Part shown: positions 12,481 through 23,968 of the stretch, one piece after another
Numbering within the stretch: position 1 is the first letter of the stretch
How the letters are laid out: every line of letters begins with the position of its first letter
NCBI GenBank assembly: GCA_021613375.1
Contig: CM038704.1
Coordinates: 1,490,147 to 1,554,146, forward strand
DNA: 64,000 nt
DNA from: Megaleporinus macrocephalus
Lineage: Eukaryota; Chordata; Actinopteri; Characiformes; Anostomidae
Direction: 5' to 3'
Notes under the pieces: model-generated
The model's input: only the letters and a program-made list of their open reading frames with translations
What the model was told of the DNA's origin: nothing
Databases searched by the model: none
Program-made: the position numbers and the translations under genes

Positions 12481-13062
12481 ACGCTAGGCTACACAATGAC
12501 TTACCTGAGGCTGCCGGAAGTCCCGCCCTTCTGAGGAGACCGCTCGTCCTCTGGACTTGAAATGCTCCCTTTGGAGCCTCCATCCATAAAAAGCAGAGGA
12601 AAACGCATCTTCCACGGGACACAGAGCAGTATTCACCCTGGTCTCTGTCTGCTGCATTCTGATAGGTTGCAAAAAATCTAATTAATAATAATAAAATATA
12701 TAAAATACAAGTCATTTCAGTTCATCTGTCCCAAGTCTAAGTCAGTCGAGTTTTTTATCAAAGTTAATCAAGCAAGTCTCAAGTCCTTAAAATCATGACT
12801 CGAGTCCCCCACCATATATCCCCTGATATATATACATACATATATACATATCGTCACTGTTCAATGAAAAACATCTCCATTTTTGTCAATTTCTATTTTT
12901 CGACATCAATTAAATGCAGCAGTTGCTGTTTACACTGTGGGCAAATTTCATGATGAATGAACCAATAGAAATGCTTCAAAATTGACTTTGACTTACATTG
13001 AAAGTGAAGACTGTCCTGTAAAGTTGCCATTTTGGAGATGCCTGTTTTTCATTGGACAGCCA

Positions 13063-13063
<1 letters not shown>
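12481..13063. other. Intergenic; possible minus-strand splice donor
   Basis: On the minus strand, CAG|GTAAGT (plus-strand 12499-12507) is a perfect donor consensus at the end of an open stretch of about 170 bases with several CpGs. No protein similarity is recognised, and the nearby sequence has the look of a dispersed repeat, so I do not call an exon. The remainder is AT-rich with nothing recognisable. Confidence 0.3.

Positions 13064-13147
<84 letters not shown>
13064..13147. repeat. (AT)n microsatellite
   Basis: An essentially perfect TA dinucleotide run of about 84 bases. The Ile-Tyr frames across it are artefacts. Confidence 0.98.
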
Positions 13148-13148
<1 letters not shown>

Positions 13149-14694
13149 TGCCAGTGTGCCAACTGACTCGTGATTCACTTACTGATCACAGCCTCCAAAT
13201 AACCTTTTCATTCAGCTACAAAAGATTTTTTTCTTTCTCAAATAAAAGCTCATGCATGTCAAGCACAACTGGCCCACACTGACCACAACTGCAGCAAAAC
13301 AATCCATCATGTGCACTAAATCCTGCCACTGGGCCACTAGATGGCACACTTTTACCATGAAGCCTGCTGCCTGTAACGTTTAATGCACTTCTAAGGCCAC
13401 ATTTTTCATTTACGCTTTCAGGCTGAGGTCAGAACCCGCTTATTAAAGTTGTTGGTTCATGCGTCCAGTCATATTGGGCGTGAGTCATCATATCAATATA
13501 AAAGGCCAAGTTCTTGTATTTTTAAGTAATATTCTATCAAACTGTAATGACTCCAGCCTCTAAAACATCTTCTGATTTGTGGTGATGTCACTGTGCACCA
13601 GCAGGCAGGGCAACATAATAATAATAATACAAGAGAACCACAGAGCAGCAAGTGAATGCTCTTTTACTGAGCTCAGCAGTAGGACAGAAGCCCAGCTCAG
13701 GAAGCAGGCAGGTTACAACCACACATCTTCTGCACATCTGAGACTGACCCTCAGCAACTCACAGCACTCCTACTGGGAGTGTACACATGTCGCCATCCAG
13801 GAGCCAGTAGTGAGATATCATATAGCTCAATTAGATTGAAGCATCATCCCAGTCCACCTTAAATAGTACAGCAGTTACATGTTGGCCACCTGCTCAGACT
13901 CAATTTAAGGTGGAACGGGAAGATCCCAGCAAATTCAGCCCCTGCAATTCTGGAATCCAGGCATCAAATCATGGATCTGCAGTCATTTAGTGTCAGATCT
14001 GCTGGATGCTGGGGTAAAATCACTCAGTGGTAGACATACCCCCAGTATTTTGGGGGGGCTTGGTAATCCAACTCGCCCCCTAGTCCTGCTGAAGCTACAG
14101 ATAATGCTATAAATGTGGAAGTTCTTACATGTAAGCAGAATACCACTTGTTTTATTCCTGGTTTTTCCAGATCCCCAAATAACTGCCGCCTGTGTGCGGA
14201 ATGTTTCACCACGCAGTCCGACTGAGGGTCCCGGTGGGAAAGTGACATCAGTGCATTCCATCTTTAGCACTAGAACTAAGAGTGATGTAGTGAGTCTACT
14301 GCACTGGTTTAGGTGCACATCACACACACACTGTGGTTTAACTGACACTGCTGTTTAAAACCAGCCACAAATCTGGGTGTCGGGTCTGAAAGCGAGACTT
14401 TCTGATGTTGTGGAGAGATTTTCTTTAACAGCAGTAGCAGGAACAGCGGCTAGACCGCCCTTCTTATCATGACTATTAATATTTTTCCTTTCCAGCAACG
14501 TTCGACTTGTTGTTTATCTGCTCGGATACAGACAGGAGGTCAGCCTGACCCCTGTTACAGGCTAAGTAGTCCTTTGAACTGAATTTCTAATAAAACATTA
14601 ACAAAATTACTTTGTTATTTGTGACAATTTTCCATTTTAACATTTACAAGTCAGTCAGAAAAGACCTGATATATATTTATATACTATATAATGA
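13148..14694. other. Unique-looking interval with one short inverted-repeat element
   Basis: At 13851-13919 'ccaccttaaat' and 'atttaaggtgg' face each other about 45 bases apart, making a small MITE-like unit whose end also occurs near 9968 and 32207. An (ATA)n tract is at 13617-13630. Overlapping frames at 13983-14358 on both strands have no recognisable domain. No gene is called. Confidence 0.45.
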
Positions 14695-15930
14695 AATATA
14701 AACTGGTAAATAAGTAGTCCATACTATCCATACTGATAAAAAAGTAGCAAATACTATTCATACTGACATATAAGTAGTAAATATTATTTATATTGATAAA
14801 TAAGTAGTCTGTCCTAAATAAGTAGTAAATACTATTCATACTGATAAATAAGTAGTATATACTATCCATACTGATAAATAAGTAGTAAATACTGTTCATG
14901 TTGATATATAAGTAATATATACTATCCATACTGATATATAAGTATTATATATTATCTATACTGATATATAAGTAATATATACTATCCCTACTAATAATTA
15001 AGTAGTAAATACTATTCATGCTGATAAATAAGTAGTCTGTCTTAAATAAGTAGTATATATTATCCATACTGATATATAAGTAATATATACTATCTACACT
15101 GATATATAAGTAATATATACTATCCATACTGATAAATAAGTAATATATACTATTTGTACTGATATATAAGTAGTCTGTCTTCAATAAGTAATTAATAATA
15201 TCCATACTGATATATAAATAGTATATACTATTCATACTGATAAATAAGTAGTATATACTATCCATACTGATAAATAAGAAGTCTGTCTTAAATAAGTAGT
15301 TAATACTATTCATACTGATAAATAAGTATTCTGTCCTAAATAAGCAGTAAATACTATTCATACCAATAAATAAGTAGTCTGTCTTAAATAAGTAGTAAAT
15401 ACTATTCATACTGATATGTAAATAGTATATACTATTCATACTGACCAATAAGTAGTCTGTCTTAAATAAGTAGTAAATACTATCCATACTGATGAATAAG
15501 TAGTCTTAAATATGCAGTAAATACTATTCATATTGATATATAAATAGTATATACTATTCATACTGACAAATAAGTAGTCTGTCTTATATTAGTGATAAAT
15601 ACTATCCACACTGATAAATAAGTAGTAAATACTATCCATACTGATGAATAAGTAGTCTGTCTTAAATAAGTAGCAAATACTATCCATACTGATAAATAAG
15701 TAGTAAATACTATCCATACTGATGAATAAGTAGTCTGTCTTAAATAAGCAGTAAATACTATCCATACTGATAAATAAGTAGTAAATACTATCCATACTGA
15801 TGAATAAGTAGTCTGTCTTAAATAAGCAGTAAATACTATCCATACTGATAAATAAGTAGTAAATACTATTCATACTGATATATAAGTAGTAAATACTATT
15901 CATACTGATCAAAAGTAGTCTGTACTAAAT
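14695..15930. repeat. AT-rich 30/48-bp composite tandem array
   Basis: Two unit types alternate. A 30-bp unit contains 'gataaataagtagtaaatac' then 'tatccatact'. A 48-bp unit carries an 18-bp insertion including 'gtctgtcttaaataag'. Both lengths are multiples of three, so long Tyr/Ile/Ser/Met frames persist on the minus strand (up to 180 codons). The late part (15.6-15.85 kb) shows a regular 30+48 dimer. Confidence 0.95.
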
Positions 15931-16020
15931 GTGTAGTAAATACCTCCATGGGAAGTGTAACAGATTTTGCCATTTTTGGCTAATTTTAGCAGGAAATGTA
16001 ACATTTTATATATAGCGTCT

Positions 16021-16320
16021 GATAAAAGTGAGCAGACCCCTCACATTTCTGCAGATCTTTTCATGTATAACACTATAGAAATTAAACTAGGATATAACTT
16101 AAATAGTAGTATGATAGCCGTATAGCTTTATTGCCTTCTGAAAATAACTCACACAGCCATTAAGTCCAGAAAGCTGACAACACGAGTGAGTGAACATAGT
16201 GTAAATATTTATACCACTGTTATTATCTAGCACTGCCTTAATGCTCTTGTGCACGGAACTCACCAGAGCTGCACAATATACAGAACTTTCCAGTGATGTC
16301 ATGAAGCCGCAGCGTCCTCA
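16021..16320. mobile_element. Degraded Tc1-associated non-coding repeat
   Basis: Text such as 'agacccctcacatttctgca', 'cagccattaagtcc' and 'gcacggaactcaccagagct' matches, from memory, a widespread teleost DNA-transposon-derived repeat normally starting with 'agtgagtacacccctcac'. It is clearly mutated. No transposase frame remains. The family assignment rests on recognition and not on alignment. Confidence 0.5.
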
Positions 16321-16415
16321 GACTGGTCCAGTAGTGTGACCTGGGTTACTGAGGAGGTGTCTTCATAGGACAGTTCTACAGAGAACCCGTCCCACCTCGA
16401 CTGCACTTAATAATT
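16321..16415 (-). mobile_element. Short dispersed repeat ('ggttactgaggaggtgtc')
   Basis: The segment 'tgacctgggttactgagga' with 'aggacagttctacagagaac' is the reverse complement of 22.06-22.12 kb ('ctcctcagttacccaggtta'), and part of it recurs at 51.29-51.33 kb ('ctcctcagtaacctaggtaa'). Three copies in one window show that it is dispersed. Confidence 0.6.
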
Positions 16416-16976
16416 TACAAACGTACACCTACAGCTCAACTGCATATGTGCAAGCGAGTACATGAGCAAACATGTGGGCGGGTCGTGAAGCTGGTAGGAC
16501 ATCTCCACCGCCCTCTGGCCTCCACAGATAACCAATTAATCCTATTTACTAACAGAGCATTTCATTTATTGATTGTTATCAGGATGTAAAGGGCACCTCA
16601 ACTTTAACTGATATGGATCTTCATGTGGAGGTGCTTTAAACTTCAAATAGGTTCTTCATGTTCTCAAAGAACTTTGAGTGTGTAGAGGCTTGAACTGATG
16701 ATCAATATTTCATCTTCAGCGTTTGTGATGTTCAGAGTGTTTGAAACACTTGGGCTGATCTGTGATGATCCCGTGAGTCAAAGCTGTAGTGCTCGAGTTA
16801 ACCCTGTGAAGTTTACAGGCCTGCAAGTTACAGTTCCCCACTTTAGAACTTCCATAAAGTCGGTTCCACTTCATTTCCGCTACCCAGAATGCTTTGAGTG
16901 ATTAACAGATCTCTGCTTATTCAGGTTGAAACATTGAGCCATGAAGTTGTTTCTGAGAAGCTAACGCTATTCACAT
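16416..16976. other. Intergenic, nothing recognised
   Basis: A 67-codon frame at 16698-16901 has no recognisable motif. The stretch 16570-16690 has the look of an old short element but no second copy was found in this window. Confidence 0.45.
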
Positions 16977-16987
16977 CATACCTGAAC

Positions 16988-17043
<56 letters not shown>

Positions 17044-17057
17044 GTTCAGGTATGTGC

Positions 17058-17104
<47 letters not shown>

Positions 17105-17220
17105 ATAATAGTTCAGGTATGTGCGCATATATATATTATATATATGCGCATATATATATTATATTATATATATTGAACTATTATATATATATATATATAT
17201 ATAACAGTTCAGGTATGTGC

Positions 17221-17275
<55 letters not shown>
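16977..17275. repeat. (AT)n tracts nested in repeated inverted motifs
   Basis: 'catacctgaactatt' at the left is answered by 'aatagttcaggtatg' across a (TA)n spacer. The second motif then recurs twice more in direct orientation ('agttcaggtatgtgcg' near 17045, 17110 and 17205), and a reversed 'gaactatta' lies near 17174. A perfect 'tatatatgcgcatatata' type palindrome is near 17143-17155. The block should be able to extrude as cruciforms. Confidence 0.85.
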
Positions 17276-17284
<9 letters not shown>

Positions 17285-17377
17285 ATACAAATTAACACAC
17301 TCCTGTTTAAATGGCAGCTGCTGCGGATGTAGAAAAATAAAAAAACCCAAAAATGAACATACATGTGTGTTTATATA

Positions 17378-17545
17378 TCCATCCAGCGTCATCAGGCGAA
17401 GGCTGGGTACACCATGGACAGGTCACCAGTCCATCACATGACCGACACACACTCATTCACACACACTCACACCTACGGGCAGTTTAGAGTGAGGATCCTA
17501 ACATGCATGTGTTTGGACTGTGAGAGGAAACCGGAGTACCGGAGT
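17378..17545 (-). mobile_element. Dispersed teleost repeat (minus copy)
   Basis: It includes 'catccagcgtcatcaggcg', 'ggacaggtcaccagtccatc', 'cacctacgggcagtttagag' and 'ggactgtgagaggaaaccgg'. The reverse complement of its right half matches 32.83-32.92 kb. I recognise it as a very common fish interspersed repeat. Confidence 0.75.
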
Positions 17546-18202
17546 ACATATATACATTATGTATATAGACCCTCTAAACATTCTTTAAACACAACCAGAT
17601 GTTTTATTCTACTCCAGGAATAATTCCATACCGACTATTCTATAGTTCTGATCTCTTCACACTTATTCACTAATATTAGTACTATTAATATAGTACACAT
17701 AAGAAGAACCTGGGGAGGTGTATCCAAACTCGACTGTGTATATGGGTTTCTGTTCTGTTCTGTATATCATGTTGTTGTAAATTAACGGTCATTACTGTAA
17801 AAAAAAAAGGGGCATCAAACGAGGAGAACATAATCCAGCAGAGTAGATCACCCTAACAGCAGCGTAAAGAATCAACAGCGTCCGAAGCAGCTGTTTAAAT
17901 AGCTGTTAGCATTAGCTGGCTAGCTGTTAGCATTAGCTGGCTAGATGAGTATTAGAGTTGCGGGAAGCTTCACATTATGCAGCTCAGGTTTCTAACTGTA
18001 AGAAACTAAATGATCAGGAAGCACTAATTAAGACTGCACTGAGTGATTAGTGGGAAAAGCTGATTATAGCTTTTATATTGAACAGCAGGATAAACACAGT
18101 TTATATACAGATCAGTTACACGGGATTAACTTTCTGCATCTCCTAAACAGTTAAACCTGGAGAGGAGCTTCAGATCTCATATACAACATCATACATGTGT
18201 GA
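17546..18202. other. Intergenic, one small direct duplication
   Basis: Near 17898-17945 'agctgttagcattagctggc' is repeated twice in tandem. An A9 run lies near 17800. No gene or known element is recognised. Confidence 0.5.
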
Positions 18203-18252
18203 TCTGTCTGTCTGTCTAATGCTGTCTGTCTGTCTCTCTGTCTGTCTGTCTC

Positions 18253-18291
<39 letters not shown>

Positions 18292-18416
18292 GTCTATCTA
18301 TCGCAGTCTCTGTCTGTCTGTCTCTCTGTCTGTCTCTCTATCTATCTATCTATCGATCTATCTATCTATCGATCTATCTATCTATCTATCGCAGTCTCTG
18401 TCTGTCTGTCTCTCTG

Positions 18417-18459
<43 letters not shown>

Positions 18460-18584
18460 GTCTATCTATCGCAGTCTCTGTCTGTCTGTCTCTCTGTCTG
18501 TCTCTCTATCTATCTATCTATCGATCTATCTATCTATCGATCTATCTATCTATCTATCGCAGTCTCTGTCTGTCTGTCTCTCTG

Positions 18585-18626
<42 letters not shown>

Positions 18627-18672
18627 GCAGTCTCTGTCTGTCTGTCTCTCTGTCTGTCTCTCTGTCTGTCTC

Positions 18673-18722
<50 letters not shown>

Positions 18723-18860
18723 GCAGTCTCTGTCTGTCTGTCTCTCTGTCTGTCTCTCTATCTATCTATCTATCGATCTATCTATCTATCTATCGATCTA
18801 TCTATCGATCTATCGATCTATCTATCGATCTATCGATCTATCGATCTATCTATCGCAGTC

Positions 18861-18892
<32 letters not shown>

Positions 18893-19004
18893 TCTATCGC
18901 AGTCTCTGTCTGTCTGTCTCTCTATCTATCTATCTATCGATCTATCTATCGATCTATCGATCTATCTATCTATCTATCGCAGTCTCTGTCTGTCTGTCTC
19001 TCTG

Positions 19005-19058
<54 letters not shown>

Positions 19059-19084
19059 GCAGTCTCTGTCTGTCTGTCTCTCTG

Positions 19085-19130
<46 letters not shown>

Positions 19131-19212
19131 GCAGTCTCTGTCTGTCTGTCTCTCTGTCTGTCTCTCTATCTATCTATCTATCTATCTATCTATCGCAGTC
19201 TCTGTCTGTCTC

Positions 19213-19246
<34 letters not shown>

Positions 19247-19348
19247 GCAGTCTCTGTCTGTCTGTCTCTCTGTCTATCTATCTATCTATCTATCTATCGA
19301 TCTATCTATCTATCTATCTATCGCAGTCTCTGTCTGTCTGTCTCTCTG

Positions 19349-19402
<54 letters not shown>

Positions 19403-19436
19403 GCAGTCTCTGTCTGTCTGTCTCTCTGTCTGTCTC

Positions 19437-19486
<50 letters not shown>

Positions 19487-19520
19487 GCAGTCTCTGTCTT
19501 TCTGTCTCTCTGTCTGTCTC

Positions 19521-19578
<58 letters not shown>

Positions 19579-19655
19579 GCAGTCTCTGTCTGTCTGTCTC
19601 CTTATCTGAGTATCTGAGTATCTTTCTGTTTGTCTATCTATCTGTATATCTAAGT
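18203..19655. repeat. GATA/GACA (Bkm-like) compound repeat array
   Basis: On the plus strand, runs of (CTAT)n, with scattered CGAT units, alternate with (CTGT)n runs, separated by a recurring 'tatcgcagtctctgtctg' punctuation every 50-110 bases. On the minus strand these are GATA and GACA repeats. The 494-codon Leu/Ser/Ile/Tyr frame spanning it is an artefact of a 4-bp repeat combined with few stops. Confidence 0.97.
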
Positions 19656-20512
19656 GTCTGTGTATGTGGCTGTAAATGATAAAGATGTTGTAGGTTCTGC
19701 TATTTTCAGATTAGTGTATATAGATTTATATATACACAAACCGAACCTCAACCCAACCTGTAGTAAATTTAAGCACAGGTGATGTAACCACACGGTCTGA
19801 AAGTGAGGAACAAAGGAGGATAGAATAGGGTTGGTTATCCTTGTGAAAGAGGTGAACACCAAAGAAAGAGGTGGGCACCAAAGAAAGCGGGGGGCATGCA
19901 TGTTATTTGTTTGCTTTTCTGACACAAAAATGTACAAGCTAATGCCTTGTGGGAATGTTTTGAGAGGTTCCTCGTTTTCAAGGTTGGAGGTTTGCTTGAA
20001 TGCCACTGCACCTCTGGACAGTGCTGGTAGGGGAACCTGATCCCTGTGGAGGAACAACAGAACTTCTGTATATAAATATGAACCACAGGGAAGAAGAACT
20101 CACATGATCTCCAGTAAGAAGACCTTGAAACCCTATAACTAAATGTTTCTGTTATGGAAGGTAAATACAGGAGAACGGCATCACGTAGCATGAAAATATG
20201 ATCCTCTGATCGAATCTCGTAATCCAAGCACGCTCGTCCAGAGCTCCAGCTGAAAACTGACCCAAGCTTATACAGTCTATATGGATTTGATATGTATGAC
20301 ACGTGAGTAGATGTTTCCTCCCAGCAGCTCAGGTTATAAGACCCAGATCCCGTGTTGTTTGAGTGATCAGACGCAGCAGAAACGAGGTCGTACTGATTAA
20401 CTCGGAGAAGAAACATGCTGCGCTCTCGCTCTACTCTGAAAACCTCCGTCACTCATTACTCAGCCGTGAACTGACATGACCCCTTTCATCTTTTTCCATG
20501 ACAGTGATGATA
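19656..20512. other. Interval with a 205-codon open frame of unknown status
   Basis: On the minus strand a frame of 205 codons (20452 to 19835) is the longest in the window that is not in a repeat. It shows no domain, signal peptide or membrane segment that I recognise, and part of it crosses a short duplication ('gggcaccaaagaaag' twice near 19855-19885). A second minus frame overlaps it. I judge a chance open frame more likely than a gene. Confidence 0.3.
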
Positions 20513-21234
20513 ACTCTCCAACACACAACTGGACTCATCTAGAACCTATCTAGCACACGCCTAAACTAACCTAGACCCTCTCCAACACACCCTCTCCTGG
20601 ACTCATGTAGACCCTCTCCAACATACACCTGGAATAATCTAGACCCTCTCCAACATACAGCTGGACTAATCTAGAACCTATCTAGCACACACCTGGACTA
20701 ATCTAGACCCTGTCCAAGATAAACCTGGACTAATCTAGACCCTCTCCAACACACGCCTGGACTAATCTAGACCCTCTCCAACACACGCCTGGACTAATCT
20801 AGACCCTCTCCAACATACACTTTGAATAATCTAGACCCTCTCCAACACACGCCTGGACTAATCGAGACCCTCTCCAACACACCTTCTCCTGGACTAATGT
20901 AGACCCTCTCCAACATACAGCTGGACTAATCTAGAACCTATCTAGCACACACCTGGATTAATCTAGACCCTGTCCAACATACACCTGGACTAATCTAGAA
21001 CCTATCTAGCACACACCTGGATTAATCTAGACCCTGTCCAACATACACCTGGACTAATCTAGAACCTACCTAGCACACACCTGGATTAATCTAGACCCTG
21101 TCCAACATACACCTGGACTAATCTAGACCCTCTCCAACACACGCCTGCACTAATCTAGACCCTCTCCAACATACACCTGGACTAATCTAGACCCTCTCCA
21201 ACATACACCTGGACTAATCTAGACCCTCCATCTA
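20513..21234. repeat. 32-bp tandem array, about 22 copies
   Basis: The unit is built from 'cctggactaatctagaccc' and 'tctccaacatacac'. A variant with 'gaacctatctagcacacac' recurs in alternation near 20660, 20935, 21000 and 21060, giving a local 64-bp dimer. TCTAGA sites occur in most units. Confidence 0.96.
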
Positions 21235-21642
21235 GAGCACTCTTAATAGCACTGAGTAGTAAAATCTATAATCACAGATTTCTGTTTGCAGTGAAGCTGC
21301 TGCAGAGCGAGAGAACTTACGGAGCATAAAGTACGAGGAGAAACATACAGCTTCTCCAGCTTCTCCAGGTCACAGAGGTACAATGGAGCTGCTCCATCAC
21401 CTGCTTTTAGTTTGAAGTAAGGATTTTAAAATGAATGCGAGTAGAGACGGGAGCCTCAGCTCAGAGAGTGCAGGAGTGATCTGAGGTGAAGTATCAGTCT
21501 GAACTCTGACAGCTCAGTTCTGTACCGACGCTGCTGAAGAACATTACAGACACAACCAGCATAAATAACACACACGAGCACGTTTCTCATCAGACTGTAG
21601 TTCTTCTGATTCTCTGTATACTTTATTCTCTGTTCTCCCCCA
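21235..21642. other. Intergenic, nothing recognised
   Basis: No frame of note and no known element. The sequence becomes part of a dispersed repeat after about 21643. Confidence 0.45.
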
Positions 21643-22030
21643 CAGGACCACCACAGAGCAGATACTATTAAGGAGGTGGATCATTCTCAGCACTGCTGTG
21701 ATACTGACATGGTGGTGGTGTGTTAGTTGTGTGTGTTGTGCTGGTGTGAGTGGATCAGACACAGCAGTGCTGCTGCTGAAGTGTTTAAACACTGTGTCCA
21801 CTCACTGTCCACTCTATTAGACACTCCTACTACTTGCTGGTCCACCTTGTAGATGTAAAGTCAGAGACAGTAGCTCATCTGCTGCTGGACAGTTTGTGTT
21901 CCTTTAGTCCTTCATCAGTGGACACAGGACGCCGCCCACAGGACACTGCTGTCCGGATAGTTTTGGTTGGTGGATGATTCTCAGTCCAGCAGTGACACTG
22001 AGGTGTTTAAACAGTGTCTGGGGGTCTGAT
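21643..22030. mobile_element. Dispersed teleost repeat, near-complete copy
   Basis: It contains 'ggaccaccacagagcaga', 'gatcattctcagcactgctg', 'acatggtggtggtgtgttag', 'gagtggatcagacacagcag', 'ttagacactcctac' and 'gtgacactgaggtgtttaaa'. I recognise it as a very widespread fish DNA repeat. A shorter copy lies at 51.35-51.48 kb, and the 45-bp tandem at 49.3 kb is made from its outer part. No transposase is seen. Confidence 0.8.
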
Positions 22031-22049
22031 AATATAAACTCAGCTCTAA

Positions 22050-22150
22050 AGTCGAGATGGGACAGGTTCTCAGTAGGACTGTCCTATAAGGACACCTCCT
22101 CAGTTACCCAGGTTACAGTAATGGATCAGTCTAAGGAGGCTGCCGCTGTC
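22050..22150 (+). mobile_element. Short dispersed repeat ('ctcctcagttacccaggtta')
   Basis: Matches the reverse complement of 16.32-16.42 kb and, in part, 51.28-51.34 kb. It directly follows the 21.6-22.0 kb repeat, as the 51.3-kb copy directly precedes its partner, so the two may be parts of one element. Confidence 0.6.
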
Positions 22151-22719
22151 TGTCACTGTTTTTAAACTATTTTGGAGCATTTCTATTGGTCCATTAGCCA
22201 CGAGCCTGTCACTATATGTAAACGGTGGTCTATGTGTTTCTCCTTGGACAGAGATGACATATTAATAAATATAAACAGTAAATTAATATTGATTAATCGA
22301 TTGTTATACATGACAAGATAATGAAAATAAATTAAAGTAACAACTTTAACATTTTAAAACAAACTCTCTCCCGAAACTGAGTTCTCCTCCCAACCCATGA
22401 TATTCGACTTGCCATACGTGTGCAAAGAATTGTGGGTAACTGAGGGGCTGGAAGGCTGCATCTCTAGCGTCCTGGAAATCAGTCTGAACGTGAGCTGGAT
22501 TTCTGGGCTGTATTTGAAGGTCCTTCACTTTGGAGCTCTAGTTAGTACTCTATTCACCAGAATCTGGAAAGTGCTTGATGATTGGCGGACTCAGGGGACG
22601 TCTGTACCTCCCGGAGGATTCTGGGAGTTGGAGTCCGGGAGAGTTGGAGTCTGCAGAGTAATTAGTGACCCTGGGTTTTGGTAGATGGATCCTGGAGAAC
22701 GCCTGCTTACTGGAATGCA
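22151..22719. other. Intergenic, open frames without recognised function
   Basis: A 95-codon plus frame (22397-22684) is open and overlaps an antisense 60-codon frame. The sequence has the flavour of a dispersed element ('ctggaaggctgcatctctag', 'gacgtctgtacctcccggag'), but no other copy is in this window. I do not call a gene. Confidence 0.35.
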
Positions 22720-22790
22720 AAGTAAAGTTTGGTGGAGGTGGGATAATGATCTATATGCTTCCAACTTTGTGAAACCTTGCTGGGAGAATG
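22720..22790 (+). pseudogene. Tc1-like transposase fragment, internally deleted
   Basis: 'aaagtttggtggaggtggga' followed shortly by 'atatgcttccaactttgtg' matches two nearby parts of the catalytic region of Tc1-type transposases (the Gly-Gly-rich strand, then Met-Leu-Pro-Thr-Leu), with the DNA between them missing and a stop just after. It is far too short to be functional. The call rests on recognition of the two segments in order. Confidence 0.5.
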
Positions 22791-23968
22791 TGAACAGAAC
22801 CGCCTTTTGACAATGTTGTAGAAACGTTGTGTGTTTGTTGGGAGCTCCTTACAAAAGCCTTTGTCTTCTCCAGCTTTTATACTATATACTATTATACTGT
22901 ATAATATACTATTGTGCGGGAATACAGCTAGTATGGCAAGAAAAGCTGTTCTAAAATTAAACACTCCGCTTTCAGACACACAGACCTCGAACCTAGTGCA
23001 TAGCATTGTTTACCCTGAACGCCGAGTGGCAGCTCAAGCTGCTTTTCTCTCTTCTCAGTTATGTAAGGCGCTAACTGGGTCTTGCGTAAGAGCTGGCAAT
23101 GAGGACCAAGGAGGACACGAAGAAGTCAGAAGGTACCACTACATCACAGCATTACCCAGTCAAACAGGACACAATGTTCAGATACACTGGATTCGGCTTG
23201 ATGAAATTATTGTAAACAAAAAATTAGAGTAGACCATGTGGTCACCTGGGTGGGAAATAAACTTAGCAGCAAATGATGGATTCCAAATTAACAGCGAATT
23301 AGAGATGATGTCCAGCTTTGTATTCACCAGCACAGGAGGTGCATGCATCTCAATCACGTCACTCTGGGAATAGAAAGCATCTAATGGCTCATGAAGGATT
23401 CAAGGTCGTCACTTCACAACACACGTGTAACGGAAATAAAAACGGGAAACCTAAACGTGTACTATGAGTTACGTAAGCTAATTTGCTTTCCTTCTTTAAG
23501 GAAGCCACCTGGAATCCATCAGGAGGACACAGTGGGTGGCGTACAGTCTAACGACTGTTCAATAACAACAGCTCGGAAGGAGCCGCTGAAGAACATCCAT
23601 TGTTTTCATATTGATTCAGGTCTATTAGCACCTGCTGAGATGTCTAACTTAAAGGCAGTCGGTTTGAAATGATGAAGCTGGAGACACAGCGAGGCCCAAG
23701 CTGCAGGTCCTAGTGCTGTTTCAGACTGCTCTGAAAATCAGAAGCAGCTCCTTTATATCTCAGTCGTGTTTTCTGTTCCGTTCAATCTAGGCTTGTGTTT
23801 AATTACAAGCAGCCTTTAACAATAATAAATTATTAACACCCCTAAATTTTACCCTCCAAACCCGTCATCGGTTCCAGCTGCTTGCATGCTGTTGTGGCCC
23901 TCCCAGTTCTCCCTATCTCCAGAAGTTCTGATGTTGACTCCAAATGATGGGATCCGATTGCATATGAT
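22791..23968. other. Intergenic, nothing firmly recognised
   Basis: A 133-codon plus frame (22831-23232) and a 93-codon one (23391-23672) are open, but neither shows a domain I know. The end of the first contains 'gtggtcacctgggtgggaaa', echoing the dispersed motif at 49.78 kb. Repeat-derived sequence is the simplest reading. Confidence 0.4.

Noticed and set aside
12499..12680. Minus-strand exon ending at a perfect CAG|GTAAGT
   Set aside because: One donor site without acceptor, start or similarity; sequence style suggests a dispersed element.
18195..19679. 494-codon Leu/Ser/Ile/Tyr frame that could be mistaken for a membrane protein
   Set aside because: A translation of (CTAT)n/(CTGT)n repeats, whose words lack stops in this frame.
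19835..20452. 205-codon minus-strand frame as a gene
   Set aside because: No recognised domain, overlapping second frame, a local duplication inside it, and length near what chance can give in a 64-kb window.
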